Source of the DNA: Actinomycetota bacterium | GTDB taxonomy: Bacteria > Actinomycetota > Thermoleophilia > Miltoncostaeales > Miltoncostaeaceae | Direction: 5' to 3' | Assembly: GCA_963169235.1 (NCBI GenBank) | Contig: CAUJCX010000006.1 | Span: 54,269 to 118,268, forward strand | DNA length: 64,000 nucleotides | In this document: piece after piece, positions 33,962 through 42,366 of the stretch | Layout of the letters: each line of letters starts with the position of its first letter | How positions within the stretch are numbered: position 1 is the stretch's first letter | Program-made: the position numbers and the translations under genes | The notes under the pieces: model-generated | What the model saw: only the letters and a program-made list of their open reading frames with translations | Told to the model about the DNA's origin: nothing | The model's database searches: none

Positions 33962-35542
33962 ATGGACCTCACGGCCGCCGAGCGCGAACGCATCCGCCCG
34001 TACGTCACGTCGGTGGACGCGCCGGTGTTCGCGCTGGTGAACCTGCCGGAGACCGTCAAGGGCGCGCTGTTCGCCCGCTATTCGCGCAGCCCCAAGTCGC
34101 TGCGCCGCCTGCTGCTGGACGAGTTCCTCGACGACGTCGGCGACGCGCCCGCGGGGGACGCGCCGGGCACGGCCCGCGCCGACGCGCTGTACGGCCGCGT
34201 GCTGGCCGACTACGGCGACGATTCCGTGGCGCAGCTGGGGTCCGCCCACCTGGCCGTGGAGGGCGTCTCCAACGTGCTCACCAAGGTGCTGCAGTGGGGG
34301 CGCCTGGCCAGCTACCTCGAGCAGTCCACCCGCTACATCGCGTACACCGACCGCCCCGGCGGCCACTGGCGCTACCACGTGCCGCGCGAGCTCGGCGCCG
34401 GCTCCGAACGGGAGGCGGCCTACCGCCGCACGCTCGACCACGCGTTCGAGGTGTACCGCGACGTGCGGGAGGCCATGGTGGGCTACTGGGACGGCGTGAT
34501 GCCCGACGGCGTCGAGCGCGATGCCGCCCAGCAGCGCGCCGTGCGGGCGCGGGCCCTCGACTCGGTGCGCGGCCTGCTGCCCGCGGCGACCACCAGCAAC
34601 ATGGGCGTGATGGCGTCCGGGCAGGCGTACGAGGCCATGATCGTGCGGCTCCGGGCCCATCCCCTGGCCGAGGCCCGCGACGTCGGCGACGCCGCGCTGG
34701 CGGCGCTGCGGCACGTCATCCCCGCCTTCCTCACCCGCGTCGACCGCCCCGACCGCGGCGAGCGGTACGGGGCCTACATTGCCGCCACCGCGGCGGACAC
34801 GGCCGCGCGGGCGCGCGCCCTGTGGCCCGAGCCGCCCGCGCCCGCGGGGGACGACGTCCGCCTGGTCGACCACGACCCGGACGGGGAGGAGCGCGTGGTG
34901 GCGCACGCGCTGTGGCCGCACTCCGGGCGTCCGCTGGCCGACGTGCGGCGGGCCGTGGCGGCGATGAGCGCCGCCGAGCGCCGGGACGTGCTGGCGGCGT
35001 ACCGCGGGCCGCGACGCGACCGGCGCGAGAAGCCCGGCCGGGCCCTGGAGGCCACGACGTACACGTTCGACGTGGTGTGCGACTACGGTGCCTACCGCGA
35101 CCTGCAACGCCATCGCCTGCTGAGCCTGCAGGTGCAGCCCCTGTCGCCGCACCTGGGCGTCGCCATGCCCGACGAGATCGCCGCGGCCGGCCAGGGCGAC
35201 GCGTACGCCGGGGTCATGCGCGAGTCGGCCGAGCTGTACGCCGCCCTCGCCGGCGACCTGCCCGACGTCGCGCCGTACGCGGTCAGCCTGGCCCACCGGG
35301 TGCGGTTCACCATGACGCTCAACGCCCGCGAGGCGATGCACCTGATCGAGCTGCGCAGCCAGCCGCAGGGGCACGTCAGCTACCGGGCGGTGGCGCAGCA
35401 GATGCAGCGCGCCATCGACGAGGTGGCCGGGCACCACGCCATCGCCGAGATGATGTCGTTCGCCGACCACAGCGCCGACGCCCTGGGACGCCTGGCCGCC
35501 GAGCGGCGCACCCGCCCGGCCTCCACTACGCTGGACGCATGA
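33962..35542 (+). CDS. Tandem ThyX-like protein (FAD-dependent thymidylate synthase fold, two copies)
   Basis: 526 aa, about twice ThyX length. First half: QWGRLASYLEQSTRY (111-125), aligning with the ThyX signature RHRxxSxxxxSxRY but with RHR degraded. Second half: RHRLLSLQVQPLSPH (about 382-396), with RHR kept and SxRY lost, then HLIELRSQPQGHVSYRAVAQ. The complementary losses suggest a pseudo-dimer in which the halves together make a site, or loss of dTMP synthesis. FAD/dUMP binding is inferred from family only. ATG 33962 has AAAGGA upstream. Heads a six-gene overlapping operon. Confidence 0.82.
   Translation: MDLTAAERERIRPYVTSVDAPVFALVNLPETVKGALFARYSRSPKSLRRLLLDEFLDDVGDAPAGDAPGTARADALYGRVLADYGDDSVAQLGSAHLAVEGVSNVLTKVLQWGRLASYLEQSTRYIAYTDRPGGHWRYHVPRELGAGSEREAAYRRTLDHAFEVYRDVREAMVGYWDGVMPDGVERDAAQQRAVRARALDSVRGLLPAATTSNMGVMASGQAYEAMIVRLRAHPLAEARDVGDAALAALRHVIPAFLTRVDRPDRGERYGAYIAATAADTAARARALWPEPPAPAGDDVRLVDHDPDGEERVVAHALWPHSGRPLADVRRAVAAMSAAERRDVLAAYRGPRRDRREKPGRALEATTYTFDVVCDYGAYRDLQRHRLLSLQVQPLSPHLGVAMPDEIAAAGQGDAYAGVMRESAELYAALAGDLPDVAPYAVSLAHRVRFTMTLNAREAMHLIELRSQPQGHVSYRAVAQQMQRAIDEVAGHHAIAEMMSFADHSADALGRLAAERRTRPASTTLDA
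35527..35532 (+). promoter_or_regulatory. Internal leaderless promoter TACGCT before DUF1385
   Basis: TACGCT within the last codons of the thyX-like gene, 6-nt gap, ATG 35539. Would allow the rest of the operon to be transcribed separately. Confidence 0.4.
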
Positions 35543-36363
35543 CCACGTACCCGCGGCTCGGTGGCATGGCCCTCGCCAACGGCCTGCTGGTGCACGGACC
35601 CGGGCATTGGGCCGCGGCCGTGCGGGCACCGGACGGGTCGGTCACGGTGCGCTCGGGCGCCAAGCCCCGGCTGGTCGTCGGCCCCCTGGGGGCGGTGCCG
35701 CTGGTGCGCGGCGCGCTGCGGCTGGGCGAGGCCATCGCCGTGCTGCCCGTCGTGCGCATGCGCACGCCGCACGCCCGGTTCGCCATGGAGCGGCCCGCCA
35801 CCGGCGTGGGCATGCTGCTGTCGATGGCCGCGTCGGCCCTGGCGCGACGCCACCTGCGCTCCCCGCTGGCCCAGGAGACCGTCGCGGCGGTCGGGGGCCT
35901 GCTGCCGGCGATGCTGTCACTGCGGGGCTCGCAGGCGGCCATGTGGCACGCGGTCGAGCACAAGAGCATCGCCGCGTACGAGGAGGGCGGGCCGCGCGGC
36001 CTGGTGCACGCCGCCGACCATCCCAAGGAGCACGAGCGCTGCGGAAGCAACCTGGTGCTGCCCCTGGTCGCCACCAGCACCATCGCCAACGTGCTCCTGC
36101 GGCGGCTGCCGGTGCGCCCCGGAACCGGAGCGCGCGCCGCGGCCGCCGGACTCGGCGCGGGCGCGGCGGTCGAGCTGATGGGCTTCACGCTGCGCCACCC
36201 CGAGCACCCCGTGTCGCGCGTGGTGGCCGCGACCGGCCACTTCATCCAGGCCCGCTTCGTCACGCGCGAGCCGTCCGCCGGCGACATGGTGGTGGGCCTG
36301 CGCGCCATGCACGAGCTGTTCGCCGCCGAGGGCATCTCCCACGACCCGGACGGCGCGTCCTGA
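35539..36363 (+). CDS. DUF1385 membrane protein
   Basis: 274 aa. YPRLGGMALANGLLVHGPGHWAAAVR at the start and AMWHAVEHKSIAAYEEGG, HERCGSNLVLPLV and HPEHPVSRVVAATGHFIQ further on are DUF1385 (YqhQ) signatures; about four membrane segments. YqhQ-like proteins occur near ribosome and nucleotide genes but have no agreed function. ATGA overlap with the thyX-like gene plus an internal leaderless promoter. Confident on family. Confidence 0.9.
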   Translation: MTTYPRLGGMALANGLLVHGPGHWAAAVRAPDGSVTVRSGAKPRLVVGPLGAVPLVRGALRLGEAIAVLPVVRMRTPHARFAMERPATGVGMLLSMAASALARRHLRSPLAQETVAAVGGLLPAMLSLRGSQAAMWHAVEHKSIAAYEEGGPRGLVHAADHPKEHERCGSNLVLPLVATSTIANVLLRRLPVRPGTGARAAAAGLGAGAAVELMGFTLRHPEHPVSRVVAATGHFIQARFVTREPSAGDMVVGLRAMHELFAAEGISHDPDGAS

Positions 36364-36806
36364 CGGCCGCCCGGCGCCCCGACTGCCAGGTCACCGGCGT
36401 GATCCCGGCCCCGCCGGACGAGGTGTGGGCGCGCTGGACGGACGTGCCCCGCTGGCCGGAGTGGAACGAGGCGTGCATCGAGGCCCGCGTGGACGGCGCC
36501 GTGGAGGCGGGCGCGGTCCTCGACCTGCGGCTGCGGCACCCGGGCGGACGGCCGTTCATCACCCGCCCGCGCGTGACCGACGTGGACGAGGGACGGCGCT
36601 TCGAGTGGGCGGCGTACGCCATGGGTTTCGAGGCGCTCACCGAGACCGTGATGACGCCCGAGGACGACGGCACCCGGGTGATCATCACCACCGTGTCCCA
36701 CGGCCCGCTCGCGTTCACGTACCGTTTGGTCATGCGCCCCGCCACCCAGCGTGCCATCCACGAGCTCATGCTCGACAGCCTGCGACGGGACCTCGCCGGT
36801 GCGTAG
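36360..36806 (+). CDS. SRPBCC-superfamily (START-like) protein
   Basis: About 148 aa. First strand and helix CQVTGVIPAPPDEVWARWTDVPRWPEWN, then alternating strands to the long C-terminal helix QRAIHELMLDSLRRDL, as in polyketide cyclase/dehydrase-type SRPBCC proteins that bind small hydrophobic ligands. Start problem: the only standard start, GTG 36399, cuts off part of strand 1; CTG 36360 (CTGA overlap with the previous stop) would give a complete domain and is used here tentatively. Confidence 0.75.
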   Translation: MTAARRPDCQVTGVIPAPPDEVWARWTDVPRWPEWNEACIEARVDGAVEAGAVLDLRLRHPGGRPFITRPRVTDVDEGRRFEWAAYAMGFEALTETVMTPEDDGTRVIITTVSHGPLAFTYRLVMRPATQRAIHELMLDSLRRDLAGA

Positions 36807-37467
36807 GGCCCTCGCAGTGGCCGCCGCACTGGCCCTCGTGGCGCCCGCCGTCGCGACCGCGCACATCGACGTGCTGCCCGAGCAGGTGGTCGCCGGCCAG
36901 CCCACGCTGTTCACGGTGCGGGTGCCCAACGAGCGCGGCGGCCCGGCCACCACGGCGGTGCGCGTGGTGTTCCCGAAGGACGTCACCGTCTACTCGTTCG
37001 CGCCGGCGCCCCCGGGCTGGACGCTCACCACCCAGTCGTCGCCCGACGGCCGCCTGTCGGGCGTCGTGTACCGCGGCTCGCTGCCGAAGGAGCGGTTCCA
37101 GGACTTCACGTTCCTGGCCAACGCGTTCACCCCCGGCAAGTCGGTCTGGAAGGCGTACCAGACGTACAGCGACGGCAAGATCAAGCCGTGGACGTCCGAC
37201 CCGGCATCGGCCTCCGAGGGTGAGACCGGGCCCACCGACCCGGGTCCCGGAGCGGCGCTCACCGTGCTGCCCGAGGGCACCGAGACGACGGCCTCGGCCG
37301 CCCCGGCACCGGCGCCGGACGCGAAACCCGGGGACACCGCGCGCGACGATGACAGCGGCATGCCGCTGTGGCTCGGCCTGGTGGGCGTGGGGCTCGGCGC
37401 CGCGGCCCTGCTCGCCGTCGGGTTCCTGTGGACGACGCGCCCCATGAAACTGCCCGACGACGAATGA
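36799..37467 (+). CDS. YcnI-like (DUF1775) copper-binding protein
   Basis: 222 aa. Signal peptide RRALAVAAALALVAPAVATA, mature start HIDVLPEQVVAGQP, DUF1775 beta-sandwich with PKDVTVYSFAPAPPGWTL and FTPGKSVWKAYQTYSDGKI, a Pro/Glu linker, and a C-terminal membrane helix (LWLGLVGVGLGAAALLAVGF). YcnI proteins bind Cu(II) with the N-terminal His of the mature protein and a conserved Trp; both are present. Overlaps the SRPBCC gene by 8 nt. No ycnJ/copD neighbour. Confidence 0.88.
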   Translation: MRRALAVAAALALVAPAVATAHIDVLPEQVVAGQPTLFTVRVPNERGGPATTAVRVVFPKDVTVYSFAPAPPGWTLTTQSSPDGRLSGVVYRGSLPKERFQDFTFLANAFTPGKSVWKAYQTYSDGKIKPWTSDPASASEGETGPTDPGPGAALTVLPEGTETTASAAPAPAPDAKPGDTARDDDSGMPLWLGLVGVGLGAAALLAVGFLWTTRPMKLPDDE

Positions 37468-38576
37468 GCGCGCGCCCTCGGCGGCTGCCGCCCGAGACGT
37501 TCCAGTTGCCGGTCACGAAGATGCGCGACGGGTACTACTCGGACGCGTACTTCACGTTCACGCGCGAGCTGCTCGAGTGGGACGACCACCACCCCGACGT
37601 GGTGATGCAGGTGTTCCAGCGCGAGCGTTCGGTGCTGGGCGGCATCGACGAGGCCCTGGCCATCCTGCGGCTGTGCAGCGGACGTAAGCAGGGCGGCAAG
37701 TGGGTGCCGGGGTGGGACCGGCTGACGGTGCGGGCGCTGTACGACGGCGACGAGGTGGAGCCGTGGGAGCCGGTGCTCGAGATCGAGGGCCCGTACACCC
37801 TGTTCTGCCACCTCGAGACCGTGTACCTGGGCGTGCTGGCGCGGCGCACGCTGGTGAGCCGCAACGTGCGCGACGTGGTGGCGGCCGCCAACGGCAAGCC
37901 GATCCTGTACTTCCCCGCCCGCTTCGACCACTGGCACGTGCAGACCGGCGACGGCTGGGCGGCCCACATCGCGGGCGCCATCGGCGTGTCGACCGACGCG
38001 CAGGCCTCGTGGTGGGGCGGCAAGGGCATGGGCACGGTGCCGCACGCCCTCATCGCGGCGTACGGGGGCGACACCGTCGCGGCCGCGCGGCGCTTCGCCG
38101 ACCGCTTCGCCAAGGACGCCAACATCACGGTGCTGGTGGACTTCGAGAACGACTCCGTGCGCACCGCCTGCGAGGTGGCCGAGGCCCTGGGGCCCGACCT
38201 GTGGGGCGTGCGCCTCGACACGTCCGGCACCATGGTGGACCGCTCGCTGTGGCACCAGATGGGCCGGTTCCCCCCCACCGGCGTGGTGCCGGAGCTGGTG
38301 TGGAACGTGCGGCGCGAGCTCGACGCGCGCGGCTTCGGCGGCGTGAAGATCGTGGTGTCGGGGGGCTTCAACGCGGCCCGCATCAGCCAGTTCGAGGCGG
38401 CCGGCGTGCCGGTGGACGCGTACGGCGTGGGCAGCAGCCTGCTGCGCGGCTCCAACGACTTCACCGCCGACATCGTGCGGGTGGACGGCCGCCCGTGCGC
38501 GAAGGAGGGCCGCAGCGAGCTGCCGTCCGGCAGATTGCAGCCCGTGGTGTGGGAGACGAGCGAGGAGACGGCGTGA
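37464..38576 (+). CDS. pncB: Nicotinate phosphoribosyltransferase
   Basis: 370 aa. Converts nicotinate and PRPP to nicotinate mononucleotide for NAD salvage. MRDGYYSDAYFTFTRELL, EGPYTLFCHLETVYLGVLA, ARRTLVSRNV, FPARFDHWHVQTGDGWAA, WGVRLDTSGTMVD, KIVVSGGFNAARI and GVGSSLLRGSNDFTADIV follow the shorter archaeal/actinobacterial NAPRTase form rather than the E. coli type. ATG 37464 overlaps the ycnI stop (ATGA); the mce gene overlaps the end (GTGA). Confidence 0.92.
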   Translation: MSARPRRLPPETFQLPVTKMRDGYYSDAYFTFTRELLEWDDHHPDVVMQVFQRERSVLGGIDEALAILRLCSGRKQGGKWVPGWDRLTVRALYDGDEVEPWEPVLEIEGPYTLFCHLETVYLGVLARRTLVSRNVRDVVAAANGKPILYFPARFDHWHVQTGDGWAAHIAGAIGVSTDAQASWWGGKGMGTVPHALIAAYGGDTVAAARRFADRFAKDANITVLVDFENDSVRTACEVAEALGPDLWGVRLDTSGTMVDRSLWHQMGRFPPTGVVPELVWNVRRELDARGFGGVKIVVSGGFNAARISQFEAAGVPVDAYGVGSSLLRGSNDFTADIVRVDGRPCAKEGRSELPSGRLQPVVWETSEETA

Positions 38577-38989
38577 TCGAGGGACACCTGCACCACGTGG
38601 CCTACGTGGTGGCCGACATCGACGAGGCCCTGCCCTCGTTCACCGAGCGCTACGGCATGACGGTGAGCGTGCGCGAGATGATGCCCGCCCAGGGCGTCGA
38701 GGCCGTGATGATGAGCGCGGGGCCCGCGGGGGTCGAGCTGATCCGCCCGACCGACCCCGACGGTGCCATCGCCCGCTTCCTCGCCTCGCGCGGGCCCGGC
38801 CTGCACCACGTCGCGTACGCGGTGGACGACATCCAGGCCGCCCTCACGGGCCTGGCCCACGAGGGGGTGGAGCTCATCGACGCCGAACCCCGCGTCGGCC
38901 TGGGCGGCCACCTGGTGGCGTTCGTCCATCCCCGCTCGGGCATGGGCGCCCTGACCGAGCTGGTCCAGGACCACCACCCCGCACCGTAG
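38573..38989 (+). CDS. mce: Methylmalonyl-CoA epimerase (glyoxalase/VOC fold)
   Basis: 138 aa. Two beta-alpha-beta-beta-beta modules: LHHVAYVVADIDEALPSF and GLHHVAYAVDDIQAALTGL, with metal-ligand His/Glu positions (HH, ELI, VAFVHP), and GMGALTELVQ at the end, typical of methylmalonyl-CoA epimerase in propionate metabolism. Mutase genes are not in the window. GTG 38573 overlaps the pncB stop. Confidence 0.88.
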   Translation: MIEGHLHHVAYVVADIDEALPSFTERYGMTVSVREMMPAQGVEAVMMSAGPAGVELIRPTDPDGAIARFLASRGPGLHHVAYAVDDIQAALTGLAHEGVELIDAEPRVGLGGHLVAFVHPRSGMGALTELVQDHHPAP

Positions 38990-38992
38990 GAT
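38987..38992 (+). promoter_or_regulatory. Candidate -10 box TAGGAT before the 74-aa gene
   Basis: TAGGAT overlaps the mce stop codon and gives a leader of about 28 nt containing GAAAGGAG before ATG 39027. Confidence 0.4.
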
Positions 38993-39026
38993 CCCACCCT
39001 TGAGGACGTCGTGAAAGGAGCGGTCT

Positions 39027-39251
39027 ATGGCCACCAGGAGGCTTGAGCTGGGCTTCGACGGAGGCACCGTGCTGCGCGTGAACGTGGACGAGCCGGTCGT
39101 CGCCACGCTCACGTCGGGGCTCGCGGACGCGGGCGACGGGTGGCACGAGCTCGCCACCGAGGACGGCACGTTCTGGATCGCCCTGTCGCAGCTGCGGTAC
39201 GTGCGGGTGCCCAGCGAGGGCCCGCGCGGCGTGGGCTTCTCGGAGAGCTGA
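39027..39251 (+). CDS. Small conserved-looking protein of unknown function
   Basis: 74 aa. Beta-rich: RRLELGFDGGTVLRVNVDEP, GWHELATEDGTFWIALSQLRYVRV, ending FSES. No signal peptide, membrane segment or Cys. Strong Shine-Dalgarno GAAAGGAG before ATG. The pattern of two strands, a turn and a Tyr-Val-Arg-Val strand looks like a small domain that may bind a ligand or protein, but I do not recognise it. Own promoter candidate. Confidence 0.65.
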   Translation: MATRRLELGFDGGTVLRVNVDEPVVATLTSGLADAGDGWHELATEDGTFWIALSQLRYVRVPSEGPRGVGFSES

Positions 39252-39303
39252 CCGTCCGCCGGGGCCCGCACCGGGCGGGGGTGCGCCGCCGCCGGGGGTC
39301 ACT

Positions 39304-39322
39304 TATCCTGGTGTGACACCAC
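39304..39322 (+). promoter_or_regulatory. -10 box TATCCT with palindrome TGGTGTGACACCA before the MalT-like gene
   Basis: TATCCT at 39304-39309; the palindrome TGGTGT-G-ACACCA directly follows (39309-39321) across the expected start point. A leader of about 22 nt would reach GTG 39337, preceded by GAGG. Candidate autoregulatory site. Confidence 0.45.
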
Positions 39323-39336
39323 ACGCCCGAGGCAAC

Positions 39337-42300
39337 GTGGCCGCCCAGCGTCTCGTCGAGTCGAAGTTGCGCCTCCCCCCGCTGTCCGCGGAGACCATCC
39401 TGCGGCCCCGGGTGGATGAGATGCTGCGGCGCGCCGCCTCCCGGCACTCCGTGGTGCTGGTGGTCGCCGCCCCCGGGGCCGGCAAGACCACCGCCGCCGC
39501 CCAGTTCGTGCAGGCGCAGGGGCCGTGGGGCTGGCTGAGCCTCGACGAGGCCGACTCCCGCCCCGGCCGGCTGGTGACGTACCTCACGGCGTCCGTGGGG
39601 CGCGTGGTGCCGCACGCGGCGGCCGACGTGCGGGCGATGCTCGACGACGGCCTCGCGCCGGTCGAGTGCGCGCCCCTGTTGGCCGAGATGATGCCCGCGG
39701 GCAGCGCCGTGGTGGTGGACGACATCCATCACCTGGTGGGGTCCGAACCCTGCCTGGCCCTGCTGCGGGGGTTCGTGCGCCACATGCCGCCGGGCGCCAC
39801 CGTGCTGCTGCTGGGGCGGCGGCTTCCTCCCCTGGGACTCGAGCGGGAGGTGCTGGCCGACCAGGTGGGGGGCGTGTTCGACCACGAGCTGGCGTTCACG
39901 CCGGACGAGACGTCGGCCCTGCTGCGCGCGCGGGGCAGCCCCGCGGAGGCCGGCGCGATGCACCGCGCGACGGGGGGATGGGCCGCGGGGCTGGTGTTCG
40001 ACGCCCTGCGCGCATCGCCCCGCGGGGCCGCCCTGCCCCCCGGCGAGGACGCGCTGTACGCCTACCTCGGCAGCGAGGTGCTGCGCGACCTGTCCGACGC
40101 GCACCGCGACCTGCTGCTGCGCAGCAGCGTGCTCGATCAGGTCACCCCGGACGCGCTGCGCGCCCTGGTGGACGCCGACTGCGCCGCGGGGTTCGACGCG
40201 CTGTGCCGCCTGCACCTGCCGGCGGTCACCGAGCCGGGCGTCATCCGCTACCACCCTCGCTTCCGTGAGTTCCTGCGGCACCGTCTGGCGGTGGAGCTGC
40301 CCGGCGAGGCGCGCGACCTCGCGCTGCGCCACGGCCGGATGCTGGCGCGCGAGGGCTTCCACGAGGAGGCGGCCGACACCCTCATCGGCGCGGGCCACGC
40401 GACCACCGCCGTCGCGTCCGTCGAGGCAGCGACGCCGCTGCTCATCCGCCGGGGCGACTGGGACAAGGTGGTGCACTGGTGCCGCGAGATCGGGGAGGAC
40501 GCCCTCGCCGCGAACGGCGCCCTGCGCGGCGCCCAGGTGCGGGCCCTGCTGCTGGGGCGGCGCCAGGAGGAGGTCGAGGCGCTCGTGCAGCGCATGATCG
40601 GGTCCGGCGAGCTCGCCCGGCTCTCCCGCGACGCGCCGGACGTCGTGGGCTGGGCGGTGTGGGCCCTGCACGCGTCCGGGGAGTGGCCGCGCCTCCTGCG
40701 CCTGCTGCCCGAGGACGCCCGCGGGCGCGCCGCCGTCGCGCGCCACCTGTTCGCCGTGACGTCCGCCTCGCACCCGCCCGTGCTGCCGGAGGGGACGTCC
40801 CTCGACCGCCCGCAGCCGCTGCACGTCGCGCTGCAGTCGGCGTTCTACTACCAGGGCAGGTTCGACGAGGTGGAGGGGCTCGCCGACTCGGCCGCCAAGC
40901 GCGGGCCCGTGACGGCGGCGCTGGGCCAGATCTACCGCGTCGCGGCGCTGCGCGAGCGCGGCGACGCCGCCGCGGCACGGGTGACGCTCGACGCCGTCGC
41001 CCCCCGCGTGAGGGCGTCGCGCTACCTGGAGTTCTGGCACCAGGTGGAGGGCGAGCTTGTCTTCGAGGAGGGCGACCAGGAGGAGGCCCTGCGCCTGGCC
41101 CGGGAGGCGCGCCGGCTGTCGCGTCGCCACGGCTACCGCATCGGCGACCGGGCCCTGTTCGCCGTGAGCGAGGGCAAGATGCTGGTGCGCATGGGCCTGT
41201 CGGACGAGGCCCGCCCGGTGCTGGACGACGCCCGCGCGTGGTGCGACGCCCGCGGGCTGCGGGGCTTCGGCGAGTGGGCGTCGGTGTGGTCGTCGGCCGC
41301 GCAGCTGATGTCCGGCGACGATCCACACGCCACGCGGGCGCAACTCGTCCAGGCGGTCGGCGCCATGCGCGCCGCCGAGCGCCGGCTCGAGCTCGCCGCC
41401 GGCGCGGTGTTCCTGGCCGAGGCGTGCTGGCGCTGCGGCGACGAGGAGGGCCACGACGCGGCCTGCGACCTGGCCTACGCCACGGCGGAGGCCCAGGGCA
41501 CGCTGGCGCCGCTGCTGCGCGCGGTGCACCTGGTGCCCGACGTGCTCGCCCGCCGCGTCGACGCGTCGCCGCCGGGGGACCACCGCTGGCCGTCCCTGCG
41601 CCGCGTCATCCCCGCGCCGCCTGCGGTGACGCGCCCGCGGGTGCGCCTGCTCACCCTGGGGCCGGCGGGCCTGGAGGTCGACGGCGAGCCTCGCCGTGTG
41701 GGGCTGGGCAAGGCGTTCGAGCTCGCGGTCATCCTCGAGGGGGCACGGCCCCACGGCGTCGCCCGCGAGCGCCTGATCGACGAGCTGTTCGGCGACAGCG
41801 CGGACGGCGCCAACTACCTGCGCCAGGCCCTCCACCGGCTGCGCCGGGTGCTGCCGGACGGGGTCACCGTGCGCGCACGCGACGGCGTCGTCGCCTGGGA
41901 GCCGCCGGACGCGGTCACGTCGGCCGACCGGGACCTCGAGCACGCGGTCGCCCTGGGGCGCACGCTCCTGGGCGCCCCCCGCGCCGCCTGCCTCGCGCGG
42001 GCGCTCGCGGCCGTGGAGGACGGCCCGTTCATGCCCGGCAGCGAGGAGTCAGGCCTGGTGGCCCGCCGGCGGTTTCTGGACGACCTGGAGGCCGACGTCC
42101 GCGGCGAGGTGGCCGAGGCCGCGATCGTCGCGGGGAGGCCCGCAGAGGCGCTGGCGGTGCTCACCGCCGGCCTCGAGCGGGCCCCGCTGCGCGAGGACCT
42201 GTGGCAGCTGCTGATGCGGACGCGCGCCGAGATGGACGGGCCCGAGGTCGTGGCAGGCATCCTGGCCGACTGCCACGACGTGCTGCGGGGCTTCGGCCTC

Positions 42301-42366
42301 GCCCCGTGCGCCACCACCGTCGCCACGGCCGACGGGCTGCGGGCGGCGCGCACTCACGTCAGGTGA
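39337..42366 (+). CDS. MalT-like STAND ATPase with C-terminal winged-helix/BTAD activator domain
   Basis: 1009 aa. Residues about 10-250 are a MalT-type NTPase: VESKLRLPPLSAETILRPR, Walker A APGAGKTT, Walker B AVVVDDIHHL, LLLGRRLPP and ATGGWAAGLVFDAL. Then some 400 residues of TPR-like helices, and from about residue 765 a winged helix (RLLTLGPAGLEVDGEPRRVG, ARERLIDELFGD, YLRQALHRLRRVL) plus a SARP-type BTAD domain. Usual MalT proteins end in a LuxR HTH; here it is replaced. Probably activates the neighbouring SDR/hydrolase genes. The 3' end overlaps the convergent SDR gene by 8 nt. Confidence 0.85.
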   Translation: MAAQRLVESKLRLPPLSAETILRPRVDEMLRRAASRHSVVLVVAAPGAGKTTAAAQFVQAQGPWGWLSLDEADSRPGRLVTYLTASVGRVVPHAAADVRAMLDDGLAPVECAPLLAEMMPAGSAVVVDDIHHLVGSEPCLALLRGFVRHMPPGATVLLLGRRLPPLGLEREVLADQVGGVFDHELAFTPDETSALLRARGSPAEAGAMHRATGGWAAGLVFDALRASPRGAALPPGEDALYAYLGSEVLRDLSDAHRDLLLRSSVLDQVTPDALRALVDADCAAGFDALCRLHLPAVTEPGVIRYHPRFREFLRHRLAVELPGEARDLALRHGRMLAREGFHEEAADTLIGAGHATTAVASVEAATPLLIRRGDWDKVVHWCREIGEDALAANGALRGAQVRALLLGRRQEEVEALVQRMIGSGELARLSRDAPDVVGWAVWALHASGEWPRLLRLLPEDARGRAAVARHLFAVTSASHPPVLPEGTSLDRPQPLHVALQSAFYYQGRFDEVEGLADSAAKRGPVTAALGQIYRVAALRERGDAAAARVTLDAVAPRVRASRYLEFWHQVEGELVFEEGDQEEALRLAREARRLSRRHGYRIGDRALFAVSEGKMLVRMGLSDEARPVLDDARAWCDARGLRGFGEWASVWSSAAQLMSGDDPHATRAQLVQAVGAMRAAERRLELAAGAVFLAEACWRCGDEEGHDAACDLAYATAEAQGTLAPLLRAVHLVPDVLARRVDASPPGDHRWPSLRRVIPAPPAVTRPRVRLLTLGPAGLEVDGEPRRVGLGKAFELAVILEGARPHGVARERLIDELFGDSADGANYLRQALHRLRRVLPDGVTVRARDGVVAWEPPDAVTSADRDLEHAVALGRTLLGAPRAACLARALAAVEDGPFMPGSEESGLVARRRFLDDLEADVRGEVAEAAIVAGRPAEALAVLTAGLERAPLREDLWQLLMRTRAEMDGPEVVAGILADCHDVLRGFGLAPCATTVATADGLRAARTHVR

